64,000 nt of DNA. Source: Tetranychus cinnabarinus. Its lineage: Eukaryota > Arthropoda > Arachnida > Trombidiformes > Tetranychidae. Positions 1 to 13,300 of this stretch are shown here, piece after piece (the stretch's first letter is position 1; each line of letters begins with the position of its first letter). The DNA lies in the NCBI GenBank assembly GCA_022266195.1, contig WHVY01000002.1, positions 11,795,001 to 11,859,000 on the forward strand, in the 5' to 3' direction. The position numbers and the translations under genes were made by a program. The notes below the pieces were generated by a model. The model saw nothing but the letters and a program-made list of their open reading frames with translations, did no database searches and had not been told where the DNA came from.

Positions 1-2640
1 TATTTTACGATTCTCATCTCTTGCTATTAATATGATTTACCAGATTTAATTTGAAATAAAAATATCAATCATTGCAAGTCTTTAAATTGTATCAAGGCTG
101 CAATGTTTCAATTGAGGTTCATGTTTTCAATGGGAAAGCTTTGAAGATTGAATCTTTACATCATCTTCATAAGACAGGTTAAAAAGGTGATTGTCAATTG
201 ATAATTTTGTAAATGTTTATTGGTTTTGACCTCCAAATTTGATTTTTATCACAATTAGACAAATTGCTTGTAAATTGACTCGATCATAAATTCAATCAAT
301 TTAAAATCAGCTGTCAAATTTTAATTTCAGTGTCAATACGTTTAACTTTCAACTCATCTTTTAGTGGTAAATCATTATAAAGGTTGATCAATAGATCTAT
401 TGATTAATGTTGACTATTGGCCAAGGTAAATCTCATTACATTGAAATTATCTTGAATTGTAATCATTTGCATGTTTAGAGACTGATACATCAGATCAGCT
501 TTTAGATCAATCTTAAATCTTCAAGGCCTGAAAATTTACCTTATATTTGCATTTCGATTTGGTTATTTGGTAATTAATTTATTTTATATTTAGTGCCAAA
601 ACTCATTTGGCAGGTTATTATTGACAATATTATGAAGATGGTTAATGGTTAAGATCATATTCAATGACTAAAAATTCAGGTTGTAAACAAAATGGTGAAG
701 TTACATTCATTTTAAATGGTTGGTCAATCTCATCTGAATTTGTGTTTCTGGTTGTTAGTCAAAAACATTAATTAAACTGGATTACTTTCATTTGTATAAT
801 CATATTGCGATGGTCAACTGAATTGGTTCTGTTAAAGTGATGGGAAAATTATTATTGACTCAATCTTTGCTTTCCTTTTTTTGGCAAAAAAAACTGGTTA
901 ACGAACCTTTAATTGTTGTTGAAGATATGAGAAGGCACAAAATCACTCAACTCTGATTATTAGTAAACATTTTACCATGTTTTACATGTACACTAAATTT
1001 ATAAATACATTATACTTTCTGGAATTGTGATTAAAAACAAATTATTATTAAACAGCTTTTGCTCTGACCATCAAATTGTACAGATTGTTGGTTACACTTG
1101 AGATGCGAAATGAGGCTTTCGTTTGTATATTAACATCATCCGAAATTAATTAACCTTTGGTTTCCTAAAATAACTTTATACCATTTGAAAATTGTGGATG
1201 TTTGCATTTTTCATTTCCAGCAACTTGAACTTGTCCAGTTGATCGACACTTTAAGATTTGATTGTTTAACATTTATAAATTATGTCCATTGAGACGGCTT
1301 TGATATAATCCAGTTTTTGGCAACACAAAGTGATTGATATATTGTGACCTCGACGGGGTTATCAGACTTATTGCGACGATTAACATGACAAACAAGATGA
1401 TCCAACAAAAAAAGGTTTCTTTGCTTATCAAAAATCTATTGATCCCAATCCAATTCTCAAGTTTTGATCATAATTTTTAACTTTAATCGGGCTGATGGTG
1501 CATTCAATGTTGAAAAATGCAATGATATCAATCCTAATTGTTGATGGTACAATTGAGATGAATTTAGGTTTCCATTCTGATTTGTAACAAATAGGTAAAA
1601 GAAATGAGACAAGAAAAAATGCAACATTAGAAATATAATAAAAATATTATGAGTTATTAGTTACCTGTTTCCTTCGTTAAATCTTGATTTTACTGGGAAA
1701 TAAAAGTGCCTAATGGGTTTAACAATAAAATTATATAAAAATCTAACAAGCAAGCTTGAATAAGCATTTTATTAGTGCAAGAAATAACTCAATTAACCAT
1801 TCAATTGTTGATTATGATGAAAAGAAATGTTGATCGTCATGTTCATATAATGATCTTTTTGACTATGTGGCCTTATAAGATGTCATCTTTTATAATTATC
1901 AATAGTTGACAGAAGAAGCGAAAACACCAAAAATCATCTCAATCGTGATTAACTTGTTTAGCACGTGTTTATCATCTTTCTCACGTTGACTGTTTACTGA
2001 TGTTGTAAAAGATGATCAGATTGGTGTTGATGTTGTTCCATGATGATATGTCGATGGTGATGATGGTGATAATCTTGCATCCCTCAATGAACCTTATCAT
2101 TTGCTTCTTCTTCTTGCTGCTTGATTCGTCCAAAAAGATTTTAAATTGTGTATAACAATTTATCTTTAAACACACTTTATGGCTTTACGATTGTGTTAAA
2201 CACCTCCAAGCCCCTAGAAGAGAGTAAAGAATCAAATTATTATCAATAATAATGAACGATAATAATAATAAACGAGCAAGAAAATTTGAAGGGAAAAATT
2301 GGGCTAAATGAGTGAGAAAGAAAGCCAAAGAGAAAGCGGCATTTTTTAAATTTTACGAACATTAAGACATGTGAAACGGTTCGTCGGAGATGTGTCATTG
2401 ATATTGATGTAGAGAGTAATGAAGAGGGTTGGAGTAAAATGGTTGGGGGGTTTCAAGCAGGTGAAGGGGGTTTACATGTTTTGGAACATATTTTGACAGT
2501 TCATGGCCCGTTAAGCAGATCATCCGTTGGCCTGAAAGTGATGCCTGGTCTAGCGTTTACATAGTTTATATACTTATAGCTATTAACTCTTTTTCACTCT
2601 TAACCATTCTCATCTTTTTCCCCTCTTTTGCTCGCTCTTC
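1..2640. other. intergenic, no gene seen
   Basis: A+T-rich sequence without a convincing open frame, RNA gene or mobile element on either strand. The open frames present are short, lack credible starts and read through low-complexity DNA. The right end leads into the promoter of the secreted Ser/Tyr/Pro-rich protein gene. Confidence 0.6.
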
Positions 2641-2679
2641 TCACCTAAATTTGCCTCACTCAAGAGACTCTTTCGTTTG

Positions 2680-2716
2680 GTATATAAACGCATTTCGGGC
2701 TCATCGAATTGTCACA
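2680..2716 (+). promoter_or_regulatory. TATA box and initiator of secreted SSPY-repeat gene
   Basis: A TATATAAA box begins at 2681. A TCA-type initiator (GTCACAAT, A at 2714) lies about 33 bp downstream, which is the usual metazoan spacing. The coding start at 2875 would then follow a 5' UTR of about 160 bp. A sharp TATA promoter fits a strongly expressed, tissue-restricted structural protein. The transcription start itself is inferred. Confidence 0.6.
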
Positions 2717-2874
2717 ATAGTTCAAGTATTGTTTGGATTAGTGCAACAAAAAATCAAGTGAACAAAACTTACCTCATATTTTGGATTATTACCTTTGCTC
2801 GAGTCGAGCTTTTTAAACCTTTTTAGCTATATTATTTCAATTTAAGCCTTTTTTAAATTCCTCATTATTTCAAA

Positions 2875-3447
2875 ATGCTCAACAAATCCAGTTTCATTGT
2901 CAGCCTTTTGGTCTGTGGATTATGTCTTGCCGTTAATGCAGCCAACAGCACTTCTTCCAATGCATCACCAGGTCCCTTCATCCCAGTGCCAGTACCAATT
3001 CCAGCCTTCCCTGGTTTCCCTGGTGCCTCAGCCGGTGCACCATCTGGATATGGTTATCCTGGTTATCCTTCAGCCTATTCTGGTTTTGGAAGCTACGCTA
3101 GCCCAGCTTATATTTCACCAAGCTACGCACCAGCCTCAGGAATGAGTCCATACGCTTCAAGTCCGTATGCTGCTTCCAGTCCATACTCAAGTGTAGCCTC
3201 ATCAAGTCCTTATGCTGCTGCCTCCAGCCCTTACGCTGCTGCCGCTCAAAGTCCATACTCATCAAGCCCTTACTCATCAAGCCCATATTCATCAAGCCCA
3301 TACTCTTCCAGCCCATATGCATCATCAAGTTATTCATCACCATACTCGTCTTATGGTACTCCATACTCTTCTTATGGTTCATCTTATGGAGGTTCAACAT
3401 TAGGTTATGGTTCCTCATCATACCCAAGTTCATCTTCATTCCCGTAA
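2875..3447 (+). CDS. secreted Ser/Tyr/Pro/Ala-rich repeat protein (structural, cuticle- or silk-like)
   Basis: A 190-residue protein in one open frame. Residues 1-22 form a clear signal peptide (basic start, hydrophobic core, small residues before the cut near NAA). The first part of the mature region carries Gly/Pro-rich stretches (PGFPG, GYGYPGYP). It is followed by many copies of a short SSPY/SPYSS unit (about residues 90-165) and a Gly/Ser/Tyr tail. There is no cysteine after the leader. Such composition is typical of extracellular structural proteins (cuticle, silk-associated or adhesive secretions); I cannot assign a named family. A TATA box lies upstream and AATAAA signals downstream, so a short single-exon mRNA is plausible. 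Oddity: the stop codon sits inside a perfect GTAAGT donor motif (3444-3449), so a spliced, longer product is possible. Confidence 0.75.
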   Translation: MLNKSSFIVSLLVCGLCLAVNAANSTSSNASPGPFIPVPVPIPAFPGFPGASAGAPSGYGYPGYPSAYSGFGSYASPAYISPSYAPASGMSPYASSPYAASSPYSSVASSSPYAAASSPYAAAAQSPYSSSPYSSSPYSSSPYSSSPYASSSYSSPYSSYGTPYSSYGSSYGGSTLGYGSSSYPSSSSFP

Positions 3448-3544
3448 GTTTGATTGATAATATACACGCTTTTTAAACGTTAATGTAAAACTGCAGGTCA
3501 TAATCCTTTTCGTCTGTTTTGCCTTACTTCCTAATGTATTTATA

Positions 3545-3570
3545 AATAAACAATCAAAATAGAGAATAAA
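3545..3570 (+). terminator. candidate poly(A) signals
   Basis: Two AATAAA hexamers, at 3545-3550 and 3565-3570, lie about 100 bp after the stop codon of the SSPY-repeat gene. The position suits a short 3' UTR. In A+T-rich DNA the hexamer is common, so this is supporting evidence only. Confidence 0.4.
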
Positions 3571-5893
3571 AGAAATAACCAGACCAAATTAGTGGAATTT
3601 TACACACAAATTAACTCATTGACAAACAGTTATTTCTTAAAAATTCAATAAAACCATGAAAACAATCAAAATGAAATAAGCATGAAAATATTGTCATATT
3701 GTTACAGTTACAATATGTTCAACTTACCGAATGGAAATTTTCAATTGTACGATACACGGAAGAATTTTTCATTTTACTATTTCAAGATAGTTGACAATCC
3801 ACACAGATGATTGTCAGAGAAACTATCATTCCATAATAATTTTGAGGAAACACATTCTCATCTCATTATTTATCTTCTCTTTTTGTTAATCCAGATTCTT
3901 TGGTTGAAACAAAAAAACGTTGTATTCCAATGACGTTCATAAATGAATTCATGTCTCCTTCAAGCAAGCCGTTTGAAGCAAGTTTTCGGCCAAAATAATT
4001 GTCCCTCCAAAATCAATTATCCACCAAAAGAAAAGATCTTATAACCATATTAATATAATAATTAAATTTATAACAATAATCACATTTGTTTTCATAAATA
4101 ACATTAACATTAAAAATAAATTACTAAAAAATCATAAGATGCAAAGCTATTGTTAAAAATATAACAATGACCACCATCTATTAACAAATGATACAAACTG
4201 ATTATTGCAAAGATCCACCAACACTTTTTTGACTTTTTTGTTCATTAAACATTTTTTTGCAAAACAACCTCAAAATAATGCTCATTTACTATTTTAATAT
4301 GAAAAATTACTTCATAATTAATATTTAAATTGTTTATGGAACATCTTTTACGATAAATTTCTGACATTTCCACTTCAACGAGTCAACAATTTACTCCTAG
4401 CATGAGTTACTTTTGTTCAGTTATCAAATAAGGATTTTAAACCGATAAAACCAATAAATTTATGGATTTGGAAGCAATAAATTATCTGACCAACAAGTTA
4501 ATCAATCAACAAATAATTTTCAATCAGACAATTTGAGAGTGAAATCAATTACTTCTTTATTTGACTCATCTTCTGAATTCAACCGAGTGTAGCATCTAGA
4601 TTGTTTTTAATAGCTATATGTTGGTTAATTGTTGACAAGTGTATTATTAGAGCTACAGTTGCCGATATGAAGAGAGGTGATGACAATAATTGAGGTGTAA
4701 GTCACAAAAACAAATTACAATTATAATCATCGGTTGACTTACTTTTACATTATCAGGTCGATTGCTTGTTGGTGTCATTTTTGCCAATACAAAAGATATC
4801 AATTGAATTACAACCATTGTCGAGTGCTGCTGTTTAATTGAAAACTATTTATCTACTGATCAAGATGATGACTGGTGAAGCAAAAAGGGTAGACAAGTGA
4901 AAGAATCAAGTTGAATGTTGAATGGGTTGTTCACTGAAAATAACCTTGTCACTACATTTTTTCACGCGTTTTCTGGCATTGACACTAAAATCTTGAAATT
5001 TAAGACGCTAACGCTTATTTAAGTTAATGGGGCGACGAGTAAAAACACTTCAGCTATACTAATCATCAAGTATTGATTGAATTACTTTACAGCTGATGAT
5101 GACTTTCACATACAAAAAATGAGAAAGGGTTAATAATCTTTAATCTGTTCATCAGTAAGTGTTTTCTGCTCATATTTAAATGGTGCTTTCCAATTATTAT
5201 TGCAGTCTGTCGATTATGAACACAAGTAAGCGTACGACTGTATCACAATCAAATTGGTCATTTTATTCATTGCATTTCCTATTATTTTAGATTGAATTGC
5301 GACTAAAAGTTGATGAATTTGGCCTTTAAATGTTTCAATTCTATGCCATGATCTATTGTGGTTGTTTATTAACTCCTAATCATTGATCGAGTAGATCAAT
5401 CTCTATATTACAGGGATACAAATCAAGTTTGAAGATACATAGCGTGTTGTTATTACATTGAAACAATTTGGGTTTGATACTTTTGACTGCTTTACTTGTT
5501 TCTTTTCAAATTTCAAGTATTTTTTGTATGATTAATTTTGATTGATTGTTAAAATAAACAGGAGACATGTTGAATTTAAAAGAAAATAGAAGTCTGATCT
5601 TTATTCGTTCTCATCTTTTGATGATTCTTACTTAATCACAACATTCTTAATAGCAATGGTAATAATAATAAAATAAACCCGATATTATGGATCTATGGCA
5701 TCCAATTTGACATGAAAAAGAGTCTTGTTGGTTTTTATGTCATTGTGATATAGATTACAAGTAATGTAATAATAATGACAATTAAATTAATTTTTTTCAT
5801 GTTTCACCCAAAGGATAGTACAGTGAGAGGACAGAAAAAAGAAAGTTGATGATGATTTTAATGATGAGTATTGGTTGATGTATTGTAATTAAT
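3571..5893. other. intergenic, no gene seen
   Basis: A+T-rich DNA between the SSPY-repeat gene and the 3' end of the cuticle protein gene. I found no open frame with a credible start, no RNA gene and no repeat family. The part just before 5893 is the expected 3' UTR of the minus-strand cuticle gene. Confidence 0.55.
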
Positions 5894-6893
5894 TTACTTT
5901 CTGAGACCAAATCCTCCGTAAGGAGCGGCAAAACCATAAGCACTGTATGAAGCTGGGGCGTATGAGTATGGTGCATAAACTGGAGCTGGTGCGTATGCAG
6001 GGGCTGGAGCATATGCAGGAGCTGGAGCATATGCGGGAGAAGCGTATGTTGGAGCGATTGCTAAAGGTGCAGCTACTGGGGCAACGGCTGGAGCAGGTAC
6101 GGCAGCAACAGCTGGGGTGACAATAGCAGGAGATTTGTTGATCAAAACACTAGCAGGGTCACGGGGCTCGGTTCCTAAAGTTCAGAATCAGAATCAAAAA
6201 AGATAAAAAAACAGATTAGTGAAATTAAGTATTGTTAGATTATTGAATGTTACCTGGTTCGTTGGTTGAGATGGTGGCTCGGAAACCGTTAGCATCGGCA
6301 ACATAGTTGACAATTCGTAATCGACCATCAGCATCTCTTAATCCATATGATCCGATTTTGGTTCCAAAAGCATCTCCACTTTCACGTCTGAAGGTTCCAC
6401 CGGTGGAATGATCTTCATTATATCCAAAAGCATAGTTTCCAATATTCTAATTGCAATTCCAATGATTAGATGAGTGGTGTAATGTCACATGTGAGAAAAT
6501 AAATAAAAATAAGAATAAGAATCCAATAATTAAGCTTTTGAAAAGACAGTTGAGTTTTCAATCCAAACAAAAGAAACTTAAACATACATCCTGGCTTCGG
6601 TATTGGCTTGAAGCTCCGGTGTTGAGAATAGCTGCAGCGGGTGCATAGGCTGCTGGAGCAGCGATGAGGCCACAATAAGCTGAGGTGAAGAGGGTAACAA
6701 AGGCTACGAACTTGATTGGAGTAAATAGGAGAAAAAAAATGAAAGTGAAAAAAGAAACACATCAGATGATTAGAAAGACAAAAAATAACGGCTGAGAAAT
6801 GAGTAATTCGGGTAAAAGGTTAGGGCGCACTTTTTGATTAGCTTGGTTAAACTTATGAAAATAAGATGAATAATTTTTACATACTCGGATCAT
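5894..6893 (-). CDS. cuticle protein with Rebers-Riddiford chitin-binding domain (chitin_bind_4)
   Basis: Four coding exons, all with GT-AG borders: 6893-6885 (MIR only), 6710-6588, 6446-6254 and 6174-5894. The intron phases agree and give 201 residues. Residues 1 to about 20 are a signal peptide split by intron 1, the classic layout of arthropod cuticle genes. Exon 3 encodes the chitin-binding domain (about residues 45-110), with the arachnid-style motifs GSYGLRDADGR, NYVADANGFRA and TNEPG. Exon 4 encodes an Ala/Pro/Tyr-rich tail with repeated PAYAPAP units, ending GGFGLRK. The family binds chitin in the procuticle; RR proteins with low-complexity Ala/Pro flanks are usual. A TATA box lies upstream at 7037-7045. 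The family call is firm; stage and tissue cannot be read from the sequence. Confidence 0.93.
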
Positions 6894-7012
6894 TTTCACT
6901 GATTGTTGGTTAATTGTAAATCTAAGATACACAAAAATGGATAAACTGTTGATAAAAAGTTGGAAGCAATTGAAGAGATTGTTACTTCGAAATGGTTTGA
7001 ATGTTTCTGAAT

Positions 7013-7045
7013 GAAAGTGAAAGTGTAACCACAACGATTTATATA
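7013..7045 (-). promoter_or_regulatory. TATA box of RR cuticle protein gene
   Basis: On the minus strand TATATAAAT spans 7045-7037. TCA-type initiator candidates lie around 7010-7022, with the coding start 120 bp further on at 6893. The purine-rich tract at 7085-7160 lies just upstream and could act as a GAGA-like promoter element (inference). Confidence 0.6.
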
Positions 7046-7084
7046 CTGTCCAAGAAATGTGAGATCCAGAGGGATTGAATCTAT

Positions 7085-7310
7085 CATGAAAGAAGGAAGA
7101 GAAGGAGAAAGAGAAAGTCAGAAAGAGAAAGTCAGAAAGAAAAAGAAAGTAAAAGTAAGGTCATCATTATTTACTTCATTTGGCTTTCAATTTTCACCAC
7201 CCAAATATTTATTCACCTTTCATTGAAGTAGCCATTTCATTTTGGCCTTTTCTCTTTCTTCTCTTTCTCTATTTCTCTTAATTCTTCCTCCCTCTTCCTC
7301 CTCCTTCCTC
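7085..7310. repeat. purine tract followed by pyrimidine tract
   Basis: A GA-rich run (about 7085-7160) contains two exact copies of a 14-bp unit, GAGAAAGTCAGAAA, at 7111-7124 and 7125-7138. About 90 bp further on, a CT-rich run (about 7247-7312) follows on the same strand. The two runs are loosely complementary, so they form a degenerate inverted repeat immediately upstream of the cuticle gene promoter. Confidence 0.6.
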
Positions 7311-10300
7311 ACCTTACATCGGACATTCAAAGCAAATGTAAACCAAATATTATTCAAAGAGGAAGGGATGAATATTAATTCACTCCTCTAAACATGAAAA
7401 GGAAAGTGAAGCTAAAAGTGAAACTGGACTGGACGACTTTCACTCTCCATCATCTTCATCATTATCATCCTTATTATTATTATCATCATCATCTCATTTT
7501 GGCCGTTCATTTGTATTACATGCGATTATACATTCAGATAGTTACCTTGATTTCTGATGGCCTCGCCCGATCACTTATCATGTTAACTTCATCATTCCTA
7601 CCTTAGATATAATCCAAATCGTAACTCAGGCTTTGATAACCCAGCCATTGACTACTAACAGTCAAACAATGGTTAAAATTGTCAATGTATTGACTCGCTC
7701 AACAGTTTCCTATGTTAACTGTTCAACTCTGAAGATCTTTCAACCTCAAAACAGAAGTATTAAATTCAGCAACTATTATCCATATAATGGTTCCAATTAG
7801 ATAATTGGATAATTATTTCCCACTCTTTGTCAAACCAAACCCTTGAGTTAATCATGTAAAATATTTGAGTAATTGTATTATATAATATAATATAACCAAA
7901 TGTAAAATATCACTCTTTAATCAAAACTTTGCCTTTTACACAAGAAATCATTTTGAATATCATTTATTGTAAGTGTAAATGAAACAGTTGAATGTTAATA
8001 AGAGCCATTATATTATAATATACCAGAAAGGATCCATTAAACGTAATCGATTAAAAGTATAGCCATCAAATTTAGATGGAAATCAGTTTAAAAAGGAAAC
8101 AAGAAAATCATTATTTTCAATTGGTCAGTGAGTCTCAACAATATATGATAGCCTCAATTAAAAAGCTGATTGTTCAACAAACGGATATTATACAACATAA
8201 ATCGCTTCACTAGTCAGTTGAATATCGTTGATTAGTAATACATTTTGCTGAAATTATTCAATAACTGAATTAAAATGAAAAATTGACAATCAAATCGTCT
8301 ATGCATGTTAGTTACTTTTCTTCACAGGAGGACTTTAAGCTATGGCAAGGAAACTAGACTCATCTTTGAAACCTGATTTGTAGATGAAAATGAAGATTTA
8401 AATTGTTGTTATTGTAATTAGTTTGGTGAATTGAAATGACTGCGGTTGGAAATAAATTGTAATTAAAGACCAGATAATGTTGTTTGGTTTGGATTAAAAT
8501 GGATACCAGAAAACCTAATGTAACCATACAGTCGCTGTGACTCTTAAAATGAATGAAGTTGTTAAAGGTAATTCATTTTAATTGTCATTCTATCCTCGCT
8601 TTTAGATAAATTGTTTCTTTATTACACTTTACACCTTCTTAAGTAGCTTCTTTAATTTTATCAACCTCAAGATTGAAGGTTAAATAATATGAATAAACAC
8701 GTTCCATACAGTTGAGTTAAATAGGTAAGCAAAGAAAGAAACAAACACCACCAAAGCAAATTAAAAAATCATTTAACGCTTATCATCATGTAATGCACGG
8801 TAAGTTGTTTCCCTTTGATAAATTATTATAAATCAACAAGCTATCATGATAAACAATAAAACAAACTACTAATACATCCAAGAAACATCATCATTTTCAT
8901 TCATTTATTCATTCAACAATCATCATCTTCTTCCTTTCTTTCTTGTTTCCCGTTAGCATTTCAATCAAGCTATCTGGCTTATTATTAATGCTACATGATA
9001 TTCATTGTTACCGAATCAGGTTCAAATGGTTTAGCTTTTCATCATCATGTAAACCGATTGAATGGTTTTGTGAGCGGAAAAAAATCAGTAACCAAAGCAA
9101 TATATAACAACAGGTCAACCCTATTGTTATGTGTTAACAACTATATCAATCGGTGAACATAAAATGCTCTTTAGCCTTTAAACTAACTTATTGATAATGG
9201 ATAAAAAATTCATTAGCACCTTATTTTGTCTGATGAAAGGTGATTAAAAGCAACTCCTTTTGATTCCCTTCATTATTAATATTATTGATCCATCCAAATT
9301 AATCTAGATTAATATCAACGTATTGGGTAAGAAAAGCGCTTTTTGTAAACCAATTCATCAATATTAAAACACTAACACACAAAAAAATTTACCTCACCTA
9401 AGAAAACCTGACCTTGCACGAGATTAACCTAGTGTTGATGAATAGTGAAACAAATCATGATTACTCCTACTCTCAATTGAAATCTATCGTTTTGTGTTTA
9501 CCACAAAAATTAACACGTTGCTGTGATTTTGATACTATTTTATGTTGCCGTTCACACACCTAATCACTTTGGATGGTAAAGAAATGGTAATCCTGGTTCA
9601 ACCGGGAAATATCTTTAAATATTGGGTTCACATTGATTCCTTTTGGTGATGATTGAAGCATTTAGTAATCATTTGTAAATGATGAGAAAATTGTACATTT
9701 TTGGGTAAACCAGATGCTGACGTCTCGTTATTATAACCACAATCATATGTACAGATTGTTTGATTTTTTTAAGACTTGATTGGTAAGTTGCAACTGTTGA
9801 AAAGTTGAATGTGTTTACAATTTCAACAGGCTTTTCTTCATTAATTCATAATCTTGGTCAATCAGTGACATGAAATGGGGCTTGGTGTTGTCAAAAATCG
9901 AGATTGATTTCCCCTACTTTGCATGTGTATTATCATTACAATTAACAAGTTGTTTATCTATCCATTTCAATTGTAATTTTCCGCTGATTTGGTCCAAAAT
10001 GATTTCCCATTAAACAGTTTAATTGCAATTTCCTTGACAAAAGATGAAAGTTAATATTTAATTTGCGTTGAGATCTCCATTTAGTGCTCTCCTTAAGATT
10101 CATTATTCATAAATAAACAAGGATTTTTCATTAGTCCATCATAGTCACAAGTGTCGTCAATTTTTTAACACTGAATTGCTCATTAATTGTTTCATTAACC
10201 AAGTCAGATTTCACCTTCAAAAAAGTCACACATAAATTTCATTGCACTTTGAATAAATTAAATTGTCCCAAAAGTTTGAAGAGCCTCCAAAAAATGACCA

Positions 10301-13300
10301 AATAAACCAACTTTTTTTTCAACATCTTGAGCCATTCGCATTATTATCAAACATTTTAACCTTAAATTTTTATCATCAAGATTGTTAACATTTTATAGTT
10401 TACTTATCATCACGTTCCATCTGCTTATTGTTCAAACTTTCAGGAAATTTGATTATCCGAGTTTACTTTACTACCAATTATTAGGTTGATAACATTGAAC
10501 CACCTTGAAAAATGAAGCAAATTAGCAGCTTTTGGCACTTTGATTAAGTGAACAATCAAGACGGAATCATTTATCTTTTTATTGTCACTCTTGGGTTTAG
10601 TTTAGACTCTATGTTATAAAGTCATCAGGCCTTTCCGTAAAATTGTTACATAACACAAGTACATCTGAACTAGAAATGGCACTAAATTTTGAATGTCCTC
10701 TCCTTTTAAGCCTATTGTTATGGTAGTAATCACGTCCAATTTTGAATGATCAAACGATATCCAGAGTTTACGTTCGTTGGGTTCAAATTTTACAGGTTTG
10801 GTTGTTCCTATCACTTAAATGTGTTTCATCCGTGGGAGTTAATCAATGGTCAAACTTTAAAATTCAAGCTTCTTGATCAGCATCAAACCACATCATTGAT
10901 CAGCATCAGCTTATCCATAATAATATTGCTTGTGTGGCTTTCAGTTAGTTAGATCGAGTTATCATCTTTTGCCAATCTAAATGATCAAAATAATAAACAA
11001 ATGAATGAATAAATAGATGGGTAGATAAATGATTAAATAAATTGGATAACATGATTTAACCTGACCGACGCCTAAAATGACCAAATATTGGAAATATTAT
11101 AAAATATAAAATCAAGAAATTAAGTGAAAATATATACGTTTTAGGTTATAATTTTATCTGTTAACTTCAGCTACCACTGACCCTTGTTGAACCAATTTAC
11201 CAGATTCAAGATTGCAATTAAATTGTAATGCGTGAGTGTCCATTTCGTGATTAACTTCAGATTACATTGGACAATTGCACAAGACCAATCAAAAGGACCT
11301 TTTCAAACAATGTTTAATCCAAAAATAACGGGAACAATTAAATGAACAGAAAAGCGGAAGCCTAACCTCACCCTTTAACACAATCTTCAATGAAGTATTG
11401 ATTGTTTTTCCAAGAGCAATCTTGATTTTTTGAATTTTTGTTGGCGATAAAATCATGATGAATAAATAATCATCATGTTTCAATGAATCAGTAACTATCA
11501 AGTTTACGTACTGTTTTAAAGAGTTAAGAAACCGATAATGATGAACAATAATGATATGATAATACAATAATATCATTAAAATTTAACATTACAAGTGACC
11601 TTTTTAAATCAATACTTTGAAACCGATCATTTTTGCCAAGATTGAGTTTGACAAAAAGGTAAGATAACCAAGGTTGACTAGAATAATCATCAATTGCTAA
11701 TCTAATTACAGTGAATGAGTTACAATGGTAATAATTACCGAATGTTGATTGTTGAATGTTACCAGCTGAATTAACGGATCAAATTCACAATAAGTTACGT
11801 ATTTTCTGAAAAAAAGTGTAAATAATATCAATGATTAAGTTTGAAATATTGATTTTGGATTTTGACAAAAACCTCAATTATCTTATGATTATATCTCGAT
11901 GCTTTGTTTTTGTTTGATTCCATCCTGATCATCACCATCAGAGCCATTATCAGAACCAATTGAGATTTCCTGGAATCAGCTAACCAAGAGTTTAATCCAA
12001 TTACCAAATCATTTGGCCAGAAATGCATTTAGTGGCCAACAAAATTAACGATGATAAAACCAAAGTGATGTGCGACATCAGATTGTTTTGTTCAACTGAA
12101 ACAGAAAATAATAAAATAATGAAAAGACAAGTCATTGATAATAATGGTAATAATCGTTGATATACTCAATAATAATTGATTCATTGATTAGCTTGGCTGT
12201 CAATGTTGAGGTCGTGATGGCAAGATTTTGCATGTTTGGAATCAAGGAAAGGTAAAAAAAGGGAAAAAGACAAACACAAATGAGCGATAATAAACAAGAA
12301 ATTTATAAATAACTAAACCTGATAATCTAATCAGTGTAGGATCTTCAAATCACAATCAGGAAGTCATTTAATCCGTTTGTTTAATGTTAAAATTAACACG
12401 ATCATTTGTCAATCAATAATTTTTAAACGACATAAGACGCTTTTGGCTTTTTGGTTAACAGTTGTTATTGTCACGCAGTTTTTGCTTGTCTAAACACATA
12501 AAATTGATTTTTGTCAAATTATTAACTGGATCACAAATCAATATAAAAACTATTTTTCCAATAAAATGAGTTCCAATTAATCGTTAAATTAACGGCAAAT
12601 AATTAAAAACAGTTACATAAATAAATTGCTAGAAATTAAACCGCATTTCTTATGGTGTCCTTGGTAATCGTAAGGGCCAATCAGGTAAAAGGATAAGGCG
12701 GTTAAAATGAACTTTACGTTCGTTTCGTAATGAGTTGGTTACTAATAGTAACCAGTTGCTGCTTTGTGAAAATTTGTAAATTATTGTTCTTTTAATCACT
12801 GATTTTCGCTCATCTTTATAAATTGTTTCCATTAATTGTACGCTATCAATGTTAATAAAAGTTCCAGAGCTACTGCAGATGAATTCCTGTTTCGAGATAA
12901 ATGTTTATCATGATCTATGATCTACACTAGGATCAGGAAAGTCTCTACACTCTAATAATCCAAGTTGTTATTTTTGTTTTAATTTCAATTTACATCATTA
13001 TTAATATTCTGTTTTATCATAATCTTTTAAATTGCTGTAGTCCAATCCACAATCTGTAATCAGGCCTACTCAATTGAAAGACCCTTGAAGTGCTCAAGGA
13101 TGGACATGTTTAGGGAGATAGGCTTTCGAGCAATAAACATCTGTTTGCTTATTTTTAATCGTATTCATAATGGATATCTATTATTTTGTTCATCCAATTC
13201 TGCGCTTCTGGAATCTTTAAATTAATTTTATTGTTAATACTTCCTACGGTGCTTCTTACAAGTGGTTATTGTTCAAATCAATTTGAAGTTCAAGCGTTTG

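Noticed and set aside
3098..3439. Met-rich open frame on the minus strand
   Set aside because: It is the antisense of the SSPY repeats of the secreted protein gene and has no promoter or leader of its own.
10746..11576. Open frames of 68 and 95 codons in the gene desert
   Set aside because: No leader, domain, repeat or promoter; their length is within chance for A+T-rich DNA.
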